From assembly GCF_015841355.1 (NCBI RefSeq), contig NZ_CP064908.1:1488001-1552000 (forward strand): a DNA stretch of 64,000 bases, read 5' to 3'. Position 1 is the first letter of the stretch, and every line of letters begins with the position of its first letter. The notes below the pieces were generated by a model, which saw nothing but the letters and a program-made list of their open reading frames with translations, ran no database searches and had not been told where the DNA came from. Of the stretch, positions 1-7,633 are shown piece by piece. Source of the DNA: Synechococcus sp. CBW1107 (GTDB lineage Bacteria; Cyanobacteriota; Cyanobacteriia; PCC-6307; Cyanobiaceae). The position numbers and the translations under genes are program-made.

Positions 1-477
1 GGCCACCAGCAGGCCCAACTCGGGCGACCAGCAGATCGAAGTCCAGCTGTTGTCGGCCGGTGTCTGGCGAAGGGTCCAGCTGCGGCCATCCGGCGAGGTC
101 ATCACCCTCTGGCCGGTCCCGCTGTCGCTGACGGCGACAAACAGCCCCAGCTCGGCGGCCCAGCAGAGGGCCACCCAGTTCTGATCGGCGGCCGCAGGTT
201 GGGTGCTCCAGCGGATGCCATCGCTGGAGGTCATCACCCGGTTGCCGCTGCCGCTGTTGGCCACGCAGGCGTACAGGCGCAGTTCCGGCGACCAGCAGAT
301 CGCCTGCCAGCTGTTGTCCGCCGCCGAGCGCACGGTCGACCAGAGCACGCCGCTGATTCCCAGCACCGGCGGCGGGCTCAGGAGGTCTGCCATCGCCGCT
401 GCCTGCAGCTGGTAGGTGCCGGCCTGGAGCCCAGAGGGGCGGGTAATGGCGAGCAGGTCGCCTGGTTGGAGGGTCAT
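1..477 (-). CDS. Repeat protein of the phage tail region (partial, C-terminus missing)
   Basis: The 159 visible residues contain three copies of a repeat of about 44 residues. Each copy has a core like NSWxxICWSPELGL (near residues 55, 99 and 143). The first two are followed by VMTSxDGxxW near residues 81 and 125. Tryptophan-rich repeats of this kind suggest a beta-propeller or similar beta-repeat fold, as in tail fibres or host-binding proteins; that is inference. The ATG at 475-477 follows the preceding gene by 12 bp on the same strand. The reading frame stays open to the window edge. I do not recognise a named family. Confidence 0.75.
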   Translation of the reverse strand, partial: MTLQPGDLLAITRPSGLQAGTYQLQAAAMADLLSPPPVLGISGVLWSTVRSAADNSWQAICWSPELRLYACVANSGSGNRVMTSSDGIRWSTQPAAADQNWVALCWAAELGLFVAVSDSGTGQRVMTSPDGRSWTLRQTPADNSWTSICWSPELGLLVA

Positions 478-489
478 CAGCTGCGGCGA

Positions 490-1167
490 TCAGGGCAGGG
501 CCGGCAAGGTGCTCAGGTCCAGCGGCATGTAGTCCCCGGCCGGTTGGGCGGTGGCCATCGCCGCTTTGAGGGCGGCAGCATCCACAGCGGCGCCCTCGGT
601 GCCGGCGGTGAGGTCGTCGCCGCTGGCCAGCCGCAACACACCGGCTCTCTCGGTGGTGGCTGGATCAACGCTGAGCAGGGGTTGGGCTGGATCGCTCTCA
701 TCAATGGCCAGTGGTGCGGCCACCTGGATGCGGATCACGCCGGCGCCATCGGGCCCCAGGGCGGCGTTGGCGCTCCAGTTGCTGCCGTCAAACAGCAGCA
801 GGCCACCCTGGGCGATCTGCTGGCCAGCGAGGCCGCTCCAGCTCTCGAGGGCAATACCGGAAGCACTGACCAGGTACACATCCCCCGCGGCAGCCCCAGC
901 CGGTGCCTCGGTGGTGGTGGGGTCGATCGCGCCCCTGTAGGTGAGGGCGCCGGGGATGGCGGCATGAAGGGTGCCGTCGGCATCCACCGAGAGGTTGGTG
1001 CCGGGCTTGATCGCACCGATTGCCACCGCCGTGGCTGGGCTGAGCATGAACGCCTTGACCTCATCAGCAGTGGCCCGATAGGGCGTGCTGCCGCGCTGCA
1101 CCAGCAGCAGGTCGGTGGGCTGAGGCAGGGAGCGGCCGGTGGTGCGGCTCTCGGTGGCGGTGGCCAT
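490..1167 (-). CDS. Phage structural protein, tail-fibre-like
   Basis: This 225-residue protein has the composition of a tail fibre or baseplate accessory protein, rich in Ala, Gly, Thr and Asp. The N-terminal segment has PTDLLLVQRGSTPYRATADEV near residue 17, a form common at the head of phage fibre proteins. The middle contains GDVYLVSASG and LLLFDGSNW, which resemble repeated fibre modules. The C-terminal part (ERAGVLRLASGDDLTAGTEG) resembles the end-module seen in many cyanophage and cyanobacterial prophage fibres. It lies in a same-strand series with the genes on each side. The exact role is inferred. Confidence 0.7.
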   Translation of the reverse strand: MATATESRTTGRSLPQPTDLLLVQRGSTPYRATADEVKAFMLSPATAVAIGAIKPGTNLSVDADGTLHAAIPGALTYRGAIDPTTTEAPAGAAAGDVYLVSASGIALESWSGLAGQQIAQGGLLLFDGSNWSANAALGPDGAGVIRIQVAAPLAIDESDPAQPLLSVDPATTERAGVLRLASGDDLTAGTEGAAVDAAALKAAMATAQPAGDYMPLDLSTLPALP

Positions 1168-1207
1168 GGCGATCAGTTCAGAAGGGGAAGGCGGTTGAGA
1201 CGAGGGA

Positions 1208-1450
1208 TCAGGGAGGCAGGGGGCTGAGCAGGCGCAGGTCCAGCGCGATCACCACCACTCCCTCGCCGGCGGCAGCACTGAGCAGCGGCGCCAGGGCCTG
1301 CACTGCGCTGACACCCCCGGAAGGGGGTGGTTCAGGGGTGCCGCCGTCCTGCAGCTGGGCCTGTCCCAGGAAAATCACCCCCTGCGGCCGACTGCTGCTG
1401 CGGCACTGGGCCGTCAGCTGGGCCAGCACAGCCGGATCGGGAGTGGCCAT
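1208..1450 (-). CDS. Small hypothetical phage protein
   Basis: An 80-residue protein with no recognised motif; it has a proline-rich stretch near the middle (TPEPPPSGG) and hydrophobic patches in the C-terminal half. It lies between two structural genes on the same strand, and codon third positions are GC-rich as in its neighbours. The frame is open upstream for about 25 more codons with sensible composition, back to the stop of the preceding gene. A non-ATG start nearer 1527 is therefore possible. Confidence 0.55.
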   Translation of the reverse strand: MATPDPAVLAQLTAQCRSSSRPQGVIFLGQAQLQDGGTPEPPPSGGVSAVQALAPLLSAAAGEGVVVIALDLRLLSPLPP

Positions 1451-1527
1451 CGGCGCCAGGGCAGTGCTGCTGAGCTGTTGCCAGCCCCCAGCCAGGAATG
1501 CGCTGGCTGAGGCACCGCTGGCCCGCG

Positions 1528-2235
1528 TCAGAGCAGGGCATCCCCCAGCTCCAGGGCCGCGAGATCAGCAGGATCGCTGCTGGCAACACCCGTGCCGTCG
1601 CTGGTGGGCATGCTGCTGCCGCTGGCCTGGGCTTCCAGCGCCGTGGCTTGCTCCACGAGCTCAGCCTTGGTCTGGCTGCCATCGAGCTCCACGCCGTAGA
1701 CGGTGGAGCAGAACTCGACGATCTGGGCCTTGGTCATCGCCTGGAAGTCGGTGGGCTGTGAGGCCAGCAGGGCCTCGCCACCATCGGTGGTGGTCTCCAA
1801 CGGGTCGTCGGTAGGAGTGGGCTCATCGGGTGCCGGCGCGGGCTCCGTCACTTCTGGTTGCTCGGGCTCGAGGTCGAGTGCATCCACCAGCTCCGGTTCC
1901 GGCGCGTTGTCCCCGGCATCAACCGGGGTCGGCTCATCGCCACCACTGGCGGGGCTGAGCAACTGCCAGCCCAGGGCCTGCCAGCCGGCCAGGTGCACCG
2001 GCCAGATCGAGCGGGTCCCACCGTCCTTGCCGATCAGCAGCTGGCTCGGAGGCAGCAGGGATGCATCGCCCACACCTGGATCAGGGGTGACGCTGAGCCG
2101 TTGCTCCGGGCCCGAGAGGCGAACAGGCGTGGAGGAGGGGTTGCTGCTGTCAAAGGGTTGCAGCAGCTCCAGCGGCAGAGCCTCAGCCCCGGCCGCCACG
2201 TTGAGGGTGTCGATTGGGTTGCCCATGGCGCTCAC
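1528..2235 (-). CDS. Phage protein with C-terminal SAP/HeH-like helical motif
   Basis: This 235-residue protein has three parts. The N-terminus (about residues 1-95) looks globular. An acidic Pro/Glu/Asp/Thr-rich linker spans about 95-155. A short helical segment follows near residue 165 (MTKAQIVEFCSTVYGVELDG then SQTKAELV). That segment has the pattern of the HeH/LEM or SAP-like motifs often found at the ends of small phage head-tail proteins; the family is assigned by eye only. It starts 1 bp after the stop of the gene at 2237-2671, which fits a packed structural operon. Confidence 0.65.
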   Translation of the reverse strand: MSAMGNPIDTLNVAAGAEALPLELLQPFDSSNPSSTPVRLSGPEQRLSVTPDPGVGDASLLPPSQLLIGKDGGTRSIWPVHLAGWQALGWQLLSPASGGDEPTPVDAGDNAPEPELVDALDLEPEQPEVTEPAPAPDEPTPTDDPLETTTDGGEALLASQPTDFQAMTKAQIVEFCSTVYGVELDGSQTKAELVEQATALEAQASGSSMPTSDGTGVASSDPADLAALELGDALL

Positions 2236-2236
2236 C

Positions 2237-2671
2237 TCACAGCCCCTGGTTGGCAGTGAGCGCCACGGTCATCCCCACCGGCGTGGCGGGAGAGACCGTC
2301 GCCCGCGCCAGCCGCAGGCAGGGCGGGGTGATCAGCGTGCTGTCGGCCGGGTTGATCAGCAGGGCGGCGCCGCTGATGATCGCCTCCACCTTGCCGCCAG
2401 CGGCGGGGATGGCGACGGCCGCGGCGGTGATCCAACTGCCGGCGTTGCCATCGGCCAGCAGCGGCGCCAGCTCCAGCGTCACCGTCACGGCCTCGCTGTG
2501 GCCGGGGTGGGAGGCCACGAGCACAACGGAGCTGGCGGCATCGAGATCGGTGCCGAGGTTGACGACATCACCGCTACTGCGGGTGTGTTCGTAGCAGTCG
2601 GTGGCGGAGTGGTTGATCCAGCCGACGAGCACCGTCTGGGCGTCGAGCAGCCGGGTGGCTTGAGAGGTCAT
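2237..2671 (-). CDS. Phage head-proximal structural protein
   Basis: This 144-residue protein follows the major capsid gene. The ATG at 2671 is chosen because an AGGAG-type ribosome site lies just upstream; the longer frame upstream reads into arginine-rich non-coding-like sequence. The product is rich in beta-branched residues (VGWINHSATDCYEHTRSSGD near the N-terminus and TVTLELAPLLADG later). Size and position suggest a head decoration or head-stabilising protein, but no family is recognised. It is followed directly by the SAP-like protein gene. Confidence 0.65.
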   Translation of the reverse strand: MTSQATRLLDAQTVLVGWINHSATDCYEHTRSSGDVVNLGTDLDAASSVVLVASHPGHSEAVTVTLELAPLLADGNAGSWITAAAVAIPAAGGKVEAIISGAALLINPADSTLITPPCLRLARATVSPATPVGMTVALTANQGL

Positions 2672-2733
2672 CAGGGATCTCCTGTGCGAAAGGGATGAAT
2701 GGGTTTGGGCTGTCCTCCGGGTTGAGGCGTGAC

Positions 2734-3642
2734 TCAGGGCAGCACCAGCGGCATGGGCGCCACGTTGAACAGGCGCGCTGCCGCCTTGCGGTTGCAGACG
2801 GCAAAGCCGACGTACCAATCGACCCGCGTGCGGAACACCGGTGCGTCGTGCACCTCGCCGAAGTCCCGCACCGAGATGCCGTAGCGACCCTCGAACGGCC
2901 CCTGCAGGCCGCAGACCGCCGCATCACCCAGCACGCAGCAGTAGATCGAGGTGGTGTCCCCCGGTTCGTCGTAGCCGAGTACCGCGTTGCCCTCGGCGTC
3001 CTCTTCCACCAGCAGGATCTCCACCCCCTCGAAGTAGTGCCGGCTGTCGATCACCTCATAGAGGTCGCCGCCGGCCTGGCGGGAGGCGGTGCTGATCTGG
3101 CGGCGGGCCGCCTTGCTGGCGATCAGCACCTTGTCGCCGCCGTAGCCGATCACGCTGTCGGTGAGCGCCTCCAGCGCCAGCAGGTTCAGCGTGCTGCCGC
3201 CGTTGTCGATCGTCTGGTCGTCTCCAGGTGTCAGCCGCTTGCTCAGCCCGTTGAACGCCCGCGGATCGAAGGTGTCATCGCCGTTGATGATCGCCGCCTC
3301 AAGCGTCAGCCGCATCGAGCGCACCTTCATCTCGGTCTGGGCAGCGCGGGCCTCAGGACCCTGCAGGTCCACGATCGAGCGGTCCACATCCAGGTCTCCC
3401 CCGAACAGGTGCACGAACTCCGAATCGGAGTTGATGACGCCGTAGCTCTGGCGGTAGCCCTCGTTGACGGCCCGGAAACCGACGCGGGGCAGCTTGGTCT
3501 CTGCCGGGAAGCTCAGGGAGCCGCCCACGAGGTTGCGGAAGGGCAGGCGGCGCAGCAGCTCCCCTTCCGCGAAGGTCTTGAGCACCGCCAACTGTTCAGC
3601 GCGGCGGGCGTATTTCTGCGCCTCGATCAAGGTCAGGCCCAA
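2734..3642 (-). CDS. Major capsid protein
   Basis: The 302-residue product has the features of an HK97-fold major capsid protein. The N-terminus is helical and charged (LIEAQKYARRAEQLAVLKTF). A phrase typical of the class follows (LPFRNLVGGSLSFPAETKLP, then FRAVNEGY). Later segments include DDTFDPRAFNGLSKRLT, LLALEALTDSVIGYGGDKVL and the C-terminal RVDWYVGFAVCNRKAAARL. No ATG fits the start. The TTG at 3640-3642 is chosen because GGAG lies 7 bases upstream and the reading begins GLTLIEAQ. The frame is open far upstream, but that part does not look like protein. The scaffold gene is separated from it by the plus-strand lysis cassette. Confidence 0.85.
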   Translation of the reverse strand: MGLTLIEAQKYARRAEQLAVLKTFAEGELLRRLPFRNLVGGSLSFPAETKLPRVGFRAVNEGYRQSYGVINSDSEFVHLFGGDLDVDRSIVDLQGPEARAAQTEMKVRSMRLTLEAAIINGDDTFDPRAFNGLSKRLTPGDDQTIDNGGSTLNLLALEALTDSVIGYGGDKVLIASKAARRQISTASRQAGGDLYEVIDSRHYFEGVEILLVEEDAEGNAVLGYDEPGDTTSIYCCVLGDAAVCGLQGPFEGRYGISVRDFGEVHDAPVFRTRVDWYVGFAVCNRKAAARLFNVAPMPLVLP

Positions 3643-3903
3643 GGGCACGCTCCAGGGGCCTGGCCCCAGTGACAACAACAGCTGTTGCCAGGTGTCCCCA
3701 CGCCCCAACCACCGAGGAGACAGAACCGTGGTGGCCCAGCTCCTGGTGGAGCGGCTACGCGCAGCCCTCCTCATGGTCCGGGCGGCCTCAAGGGCTGCGC
3801 AAGTCAGCCGGACTGGTGCGTTGGCTTCGCTGCGCTCCGCATTGCAGAGGGGGCTGCCCCTTGACCCCGCCCGGCCTGCTTCGGGGTCTCCGCTACGCCT
3901 GCC

Positions 3904-4101
3904 ATGGCTTCCGCATCCCGGATCCGCGCCTTCCAGCTCCTGAGCTCCCGCACCCTGGAGTGCCTGTGCGAGGAGGCATCGGCCCACCGCCCGGCTCCTC
4001 TTGAGCGGCTGGAGCGCCTCTGCGCCGATCTGCTCTTCGATCGCCAGCTCCTCAATCCTCATCGGGTGAGCTCCTTCCCCGAAAGCGAGCTGCCCTTCTG
4101 A
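3904..4101 (+). CDS. Small hypothetical phage protein at the head of the lysis cassette
   Basis: A 65-residue protein with strong codon bias towards G/C in third positions, which separates it from the other frames here. It is rich in Arg, Leu and Ser, and the middle looks helical (LERLERLCADLLFDRQLL). No family is recognised. It is directly followed by a hairpin and T-run, so it probably ends its own transcript. The 261 bp upstream (3643-3903), between it and the capsid gene on the other strand, holds no other gene that I can support. Confidence 0.6.
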   Translation: MASASRIRAFQLLSSRTLECLCEEASAHRPAPLERLERLCADLLFDRQLLNPHRVSSFPESELPF

Positions 4102-4140
4102 GAGAGGCGGCCCCGGCTGCGGCTGGGGCGCTCTCGTTTT
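4102..4140 (+). terminator. Rho-independent terminator after the small gene
   Basis: The sequence can fold as GAGAG/CTCTC plus GCCCC/GGGGC around a GGCTGCGGCT loop, and it ends in TTTT. It begins one base after the stop codon of the small plus-strand gene. Confidence 0.65.
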
Positions 4141-4198
4141 GCCCGTAGCCGACGGCCCCAAGCCGGCACTGGCAACAGGGCTCAGCAGCACCAAGCCC

Positions 4199-4942
4199 AT
4201 GGCCAGCCCCATGACCCCCGAGCGGTTCCAGGACCGCTTTGAAGCCTTCCGCGGTGAACCCCAGCAGGTTTCCGGCGTCTGGACCCTGCATGCCGCGATC
4301 GCTGCACTTCCCGGCAGCGAGACCGTCCTCGATGAGCAGGCCCCCTGGGCGCTCACCTTCAGCCAGAAACCCGCTGCGCCCCCGGCGCCGGCAGTCCCCA
4401 GCGGCGGCCTCGATCCCCGCGGTTCAGAGGAAGTCGGCATGGCCGGCCCCCAGAAGGCTGCCCCGGTCCAGCCCGGCGACACCTACCTGCTGGTGAATGA
4501 CCGGGACCAGGACATGGAGGCCTACGACCACACCGGGGCCTTCCTCTGGACAATCCCCTGCCTGGCCCGCGGCCAGGGCGCCGACACCGACTGGAGCCAC
4601 AACAGCACTGACACCCCGCCAGGCCTCTACAAGCTCGGCCAGCTCTACGCCGACTACGAGCAGAACCCCAACCCGCCCTGCTCCGACACCGCCATGGGCT
4701 ACGGCTGGTACTCCTTCGACATGGAGGAGCTGGAGAACCAGGAGGTGGCCGTTGGCCGGGCCGGGATCATGCTCCATGGCGGCGGCTCGGCCTGCGGCTG
4801 GCCCGGGGCTTGGGCACCGCAGCAGCCCCTGCACCCCACCCTCGGTTGCGTACGCCTGCACAACGCCGATCTGCGCGACAAGGTGCTGCCCCTCTACCGC
4901 CAGGGCACCGTCTATGTGGGGGTCTTCCAGGAAAAAAAGTGA
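4199..4942 (+). CDS. L,D-transpeptidase (YkuD) domain protein, probable phage lysis enzyme
   Basis: The 247-residue protein carries the YkuD signature. The histidine motif MLHGGGSACG begins at residue 191. The catalytic-cysteine motif HPTLGCVRLHNAD follows, with the Cys at about residue 217. YkuD enzymes act on peptidoglycan peptides. Here, beside a holin-like gene inside phage structural genes, it most likely serves in host lysis or wall remodelling during lysis. The N-terminal 90 residues resemble a separate helical binding segment. A TTG 60 bases upstream is in frame but lies inside a terminator T-run, so the ATG at 4199 is preferred. No signal peptide is seen. Confidence 0.8.
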   Translation: MASPMTPERFQDRFEAFRGEPQQVSGVWTLHAAIAALPGSETVLDEQAPWALTFSQKPAAPPAPAVPSGGLDPRGSEEVGMAGPQKAAPVQPGDTYLLVNDRDQDMEAYDHTGAFLWTIPCLARGQGADTDWSHNSTDTPPGLYKLGQLYADYEQNPNPPCSDTAMGYGWYSFDMEELENQEVAVGRAGIMLHGGGSACGWPGAWAPQQPLHPTLGCVRLHNADLRDKVLPLYRQGTVYVGVFQEKK

Positions 4943-4996
4943 CGCCGGGGCTGGTGCTGCCACCGGCTGGGGCCTGATCGCGACGGAGGAGCGGCG

Positions 4997-5263
4997 ATGC
5001 AAGCCAACCCAGCACCCCGACCGCCCAAGCCGCCGTTCGACCGCGAACGGTTTGTGTTCAAGATCCTGGCGGTGGTGATCGGCACCCAGCTGCTGATCTA
5101 TTCCCTCGCCGCTGGGGTCTGCGGCCAGCGGGCGATGGAGGGCAGGCCGATCGGCCAGATCTGCCCCGGCACGTTGGAGCAGCTGCAGGGCGGCTTTGAT
5201 TCCACCCTCAAGTTGCTGCTGGCTCTGCTGGGTGGAGCAGCGCTGACGCGCATGGACCGGTAA
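4997..5263 (+). CDS. Holin-like small membrane protein
   Basis: This 88-residue protein has a charged N-terminus and two hydrophobic segments (about residues 23-44 and 70-83) separated by a short loop with two Cys, ending in charged MDR. This is the size and layout of a class II phage holin, although other small membrane proteins look the same. A clear GGAGGAG ribosome site lies just before the ATG. It follows the YkuD-domain gene by 54 bp, so the two would form an enzyme-plus-holin lysis pair. Confidence 0.65.
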   Translation: MQANPAPRPPKPPFDRERFVFKILAVVIGTQLLIYSLAAGVCGQRAMEGRPIGQICPGTLEQLQGGFDSTLKLLLALLGGAALTRMDR

Positions 5264-5378
5264 CGCCTGGGAGCGGGAGGAGGGCTTGCTCCGGGCCTCT
5301 CCAGTCTGAGGCCCGTCCTGCAGTCGGGCCTCCGCTGGGATCGGTCCCGTCGCTGCGCCACACCTGGCGCCGATCGTC

Positions 5379-5702
5379 ATGGCCACGCTCTCATCTGCCG
5401 CTTCTCCTTTCTGCAGGCCAGAAGAGGATCCGTTCCTGCTGCTCGAATCCACGCTGCGCTCGGTGGAGGAGATCCTGCTGCGTCGTCGTGGGCTGCCGCT
5501 GCGCCGCACCTGGATCGAGCAGCCCTATGGAGAAGAGGAAATCACCCTGCTGGAGGAGGAGGTGATTCCGGCGATCCGGCAGTGTCTGGCACGGGTCGAT
5601 GAGCTGGATGAGCGGCTTTTGGCCCAGCAGGAGCTGATGCAGCGCTGTGAGCTCGAGCTGCAGCGCCAGCCACTGTCTGTGCAGAAGCTGCAGATGGTCT
5701 GA
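5379..5702 (+). CDS. Hypothetical helical phage protein
   Basis: This 107-residue protein is rich in Glu, Leu, Arg and Gln. Residues 50-100 are likely a coiled coil (ITLLEEEVIPAIRQCLARVD, then ELDERLLAQQELMQRCELEL). No family is recognised. It lies third in the plus-strand lysis cassette. A small helical protein in this place might be a spanin-like or regulatory component, but it has no signal peptide or membrane segment, so this is a guess. It is followed by a hairpin. Confidence 0.6.
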   Translation: MATLSSAASPFCRPEEDPFLLLESTLRSVEEILLRRRGLPLRRTWIEQPYGEEEITLLEEEVIPAIRQCLARVDELDERLLAQQELMQRCELELQRQPLSVQKLQMV

Positions 5703-5714
5703 GCGCCATGGATT

Positions 5715-5738
5715 GGGGGCTGCAACTGCGGCCCCCTT
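5715..5738 (+). terminator. Hairpin after the helical protein gene
   Basis: A 6-bp perfect stem (GGGGGC/GCCCCC) with a 10-base loop is followed by only two T. It is a weak terminator candidate. The 275 bp between 5703 and 5977 shows nothing else that I can support. Confidence 0.4.
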
Positions 5739-5977
5739 GCCTGTCTCTCGATCCCAGGGTTGGTGGAGCAGCTCCACTGCTCGGGCGCGGTGGGCGTTCA
5801 GCACGGAGTTGCATCCATGCCCGTGGGGCGTGGCTGGCCGGGCGAAGCGAAACCCCTCCGCAGCCTGCCCCTGCGGCTTGCGCTGGCCAGGGCTGACGCG
5901 AGGCTCGCTGGGGCTCGCCCCTGGCCAGCACTGCGCCTGCAGGGCGTCTGGTCGGTGTTCTCCGCTCCACCCCAGCC

Positions 5978-6196
5978 ATGGCCACTCCCCAAGGCCCCGT
6001 CTGCGAAGTCCGCCTGCTTGTGGTTCACCGCTATCAGCCAGGAGTCCAGAAGCTCGGCACCACCCCCTGTGAGGTCGAGTTCTTGGGCCGCCGCGGCAAG
6101 CCCGTCAAGAAGATGCGGCTGATCCCCGCCGAGAAGGCGTTCGCCTTTGCCCGCAAGCTGCAGGGCACACCCGGCTGCACCGTCTCGGTCTGCTGA
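5978..6196 (+). CDS. Small hypothetical phage protein
   Basis: A 72-residue basic protein with beta-rich composition (EVRLLVVHRYQPGVQKLG; KKMRLIPAEKAFAFARKLQG) and two Cys in the last 10 residues. No family is recognised. It is the last gene of the plus-strand cassette. The minus-strand gene beginning at 6513 converges on it. Confidence 0.6.
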   Translation: MATPQGPVCEVRLLVVHRYQPGVQKLGTTPCEVEFLGRRGKPVKKMRLIPAEKAFAFARKLQGTPGCTVSVC

Positions 6197-6237
6197 GCCT
6201 GGGGGCTCAGGCCCGGCTGCCGGTTGGTGGCCGGGCC

Positions 6238-6513
6238 TTACAGCCAATGGCGGTAGGCACTCCGCTGCCGGCGGGCCCTGGCTTTGGAGCGAGCACTGCC
6301 GAACTGAGGACTGCTGCCGTCACGGCGACGGCGCACCCAGACGCCACGGCGAATGAGCTGGCTGTCCTGGGGATTGGCCCGACGGGCGGCCACGATCGCC
6401 CCATAGCCCCGTTTCTGCTGGCGTTGAGCACGGGAGCGGGCCTGGCTGGCGCTGGCGGCCGGCACCACCGTGGCGGTGGATCGGTTGCGCCAGAACACCA
6501 GATACCAGGCCAT
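6238..6513 (-). CDS. Small arginine-rich phage protein
   Basis: This 91-residue protein is very basic, with many Arg and Gln, and a tryptophan-containing start (MAWYLVFWRNR). Third-position GC bias supports this frame. It lies just downstream of the scaffold gene on the same strand. A small basic protein beside scaffold and capsid could be a head component or DNA-binding internal protein, but nothing in the sequence proves it. Confidence 0.6.
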   Translation of the reverse strand: MAWYLVFWRNRSTATVVPAASASQARSRAQRQQKRGYGAIVAARRANPQDSQLIRRGVWVRRRRDGSSPQFGSARSKARARRQRSAYRHWL

Positions 6514-6532
6514 CGCTCTACCGGCAGGGTGA

Positions 6533-7492
6533 TCAGCGCCGCGGTGCAGCCGCCCTGGGCGTGGTGCCCTTGACGGCCTCCAGATAGAGCTCGGCCGTAC
6601 TCAGGGTCTGCAGATTCACCGCGCCGCCGTGCTCATGGCCCGTTTCAGGCACAGCAGCCGAATAGAGGCCGCTGCGCTGCTGGAACAGGAAGCTGTACAC
6701 CGGGTGGCGGCGCAGCTCCTCCATGTAGTCGCCATCGCTCAGGGCCACCCCGTCGGCGGTGAGGGGCTGGCCCTTGCCGTCCACCGGCAGCAGCCGCTCG
6801 CGGCCATCCACATCCGCCAGCTGGAAGTGGCCGCCGCACAGCGTCACGAAAGTGTCAAAGAAGGTGCCCCGTTCGTCGCCACCCACGCGGCCCTCGGCCT
6901 CGGAGAACAGGCGCTCCATCAAGCGCTCCTTGCGCAGATTCTGCACCTGAGAGCGGGCCTCGTCCCGTTCCTTTTCAACGCTGCGCACGCGACGCAGGTT
7001 GGCCTCGTTGAGCTGGCGCTCGCGCTCGCCCACCTGGCGCTCGAACTCCTCGCGCTTGCGTTCGGCGTCCTGCAGGCGGGCGTATTCGTCCGGGTTGATC
7101 TCCGAGAACCGCGACAGCTGGGCACGGGCCTTGCGCAGTTCTTTCTCGAGCTGGTTGCTGCGGCGCCGTTCAGCCCGCAGGGGATCAGCATTGCTGGAAG
7201 CGGCTGCAGGGGGGTCGTCGTTGTCGCCGCTGGCGCTGCTCGAGTCCTGGGGAGGAACAGCATCAAAGCTGTCGTCACCTGTGCCGACGTCGTGGCCGCC
7301 GGCCTCGTCGTCGCCCTCATCGAGGGGGTCGAGTTCAGCAGCTAGTGGAGCTAAGGAACCAGCAGGTCCCTGGTTGGGTTGCTGCTGCTGCTGGCGGTAG
7401 GTCTGCCACGGAGCAGAAGAGGCCAGGGGAGCTGGAGCAGCGCCGCTGTTGGCGCCATAGGAATCAGAGGAGAAGAAGGAGGAGGACATCAC
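6533..7492 (-). CDS. Phage scaffold protein
   Basis: The 319-residue protein has the architecture of a capsid scaffold. The N-terminal region (about 1-125) is acidic and low in complexity. A long charged coiled coil spans about 130-200 (SNQLEKELRKARAQLSRF, ERKREEFERQVGERERQLNE). The C-terminal domain contains RVGGDERGTFFDTFVTLCGG near residue 210. Known scaffolds use such a coiled coil to organise capsid subunits and are lost from the mature particle. It is upstream of the capsid gene in the late-gene direction, but a plus-strand lysis cassette separates the two. Confidence 0.75.
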   Translation of the reverse strand: MMSSSFFSSDSYGANSGAAPAPLASSAPWQTYRQQQQQPNQGPAGSLAPLAAELDPLDEGDDEAGGHDVGTGDDSFDAVPPQDSSSASGDNDDPPAAASSNADPLRAERRRSNQLEKELRKARAQLSRFSEINPDEYARLQDAERKREEFERQVGERERQLNEANLRRVRSVEKERDEARSQVQNLRKERLMERLFSEAEGRVGGDERGTFFDTFVTLCGGHFQLADVDGRERLLPVDGKGQPLTADGVALSDGDYMEELRRHPVYSFLFQQRSGLYSAAVPETGHEHGGAVNLQTLSTAELYLEAVKGTTPRAAAPRR

Positions 7493-7569
7493 CCATCACG
7501 GCTGTGGTGTTGCGGGCGCCCCGTCCGGGCTGCGCTCGCTTTCCCTGTTGCCAGCAGCCGATCCCACTG

Positions 7570-7586
7570 CTGGCTAGCAACGCCAG
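7570..7586. promoter_or_regulatory. GGCTAGC-type operator candidate
   Basis: CTGGCTAGCAACGCCAG contains the dyad TGGC-N7-GCCA. It is nearly the same as the site at 22433-22450, and lies in the gap before the plus-strand gene at 7634. Confidence 0.45.
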
Positions 7587-7633
7587 GGGGCGTGCCGGTC
7601 CGCGTCAAGATGGAAAGCCCTGGTGCCTGGGCC

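Noticed and set aside
199-1227. Plus-strand frame of 342 codons at the left edge
   Set aside because: Antisense to the tail-fibre-like genes; Gly/Arg/Gln-rich and without motif.
3643-4482. Upstream extension of the capsid frame by up to 280 codons
   Set aside because: The extension reads through the plus-strand small gene and the YkuD-domain gene and has no protein-like composition. The TTG with a nearby GGAG is a better start.
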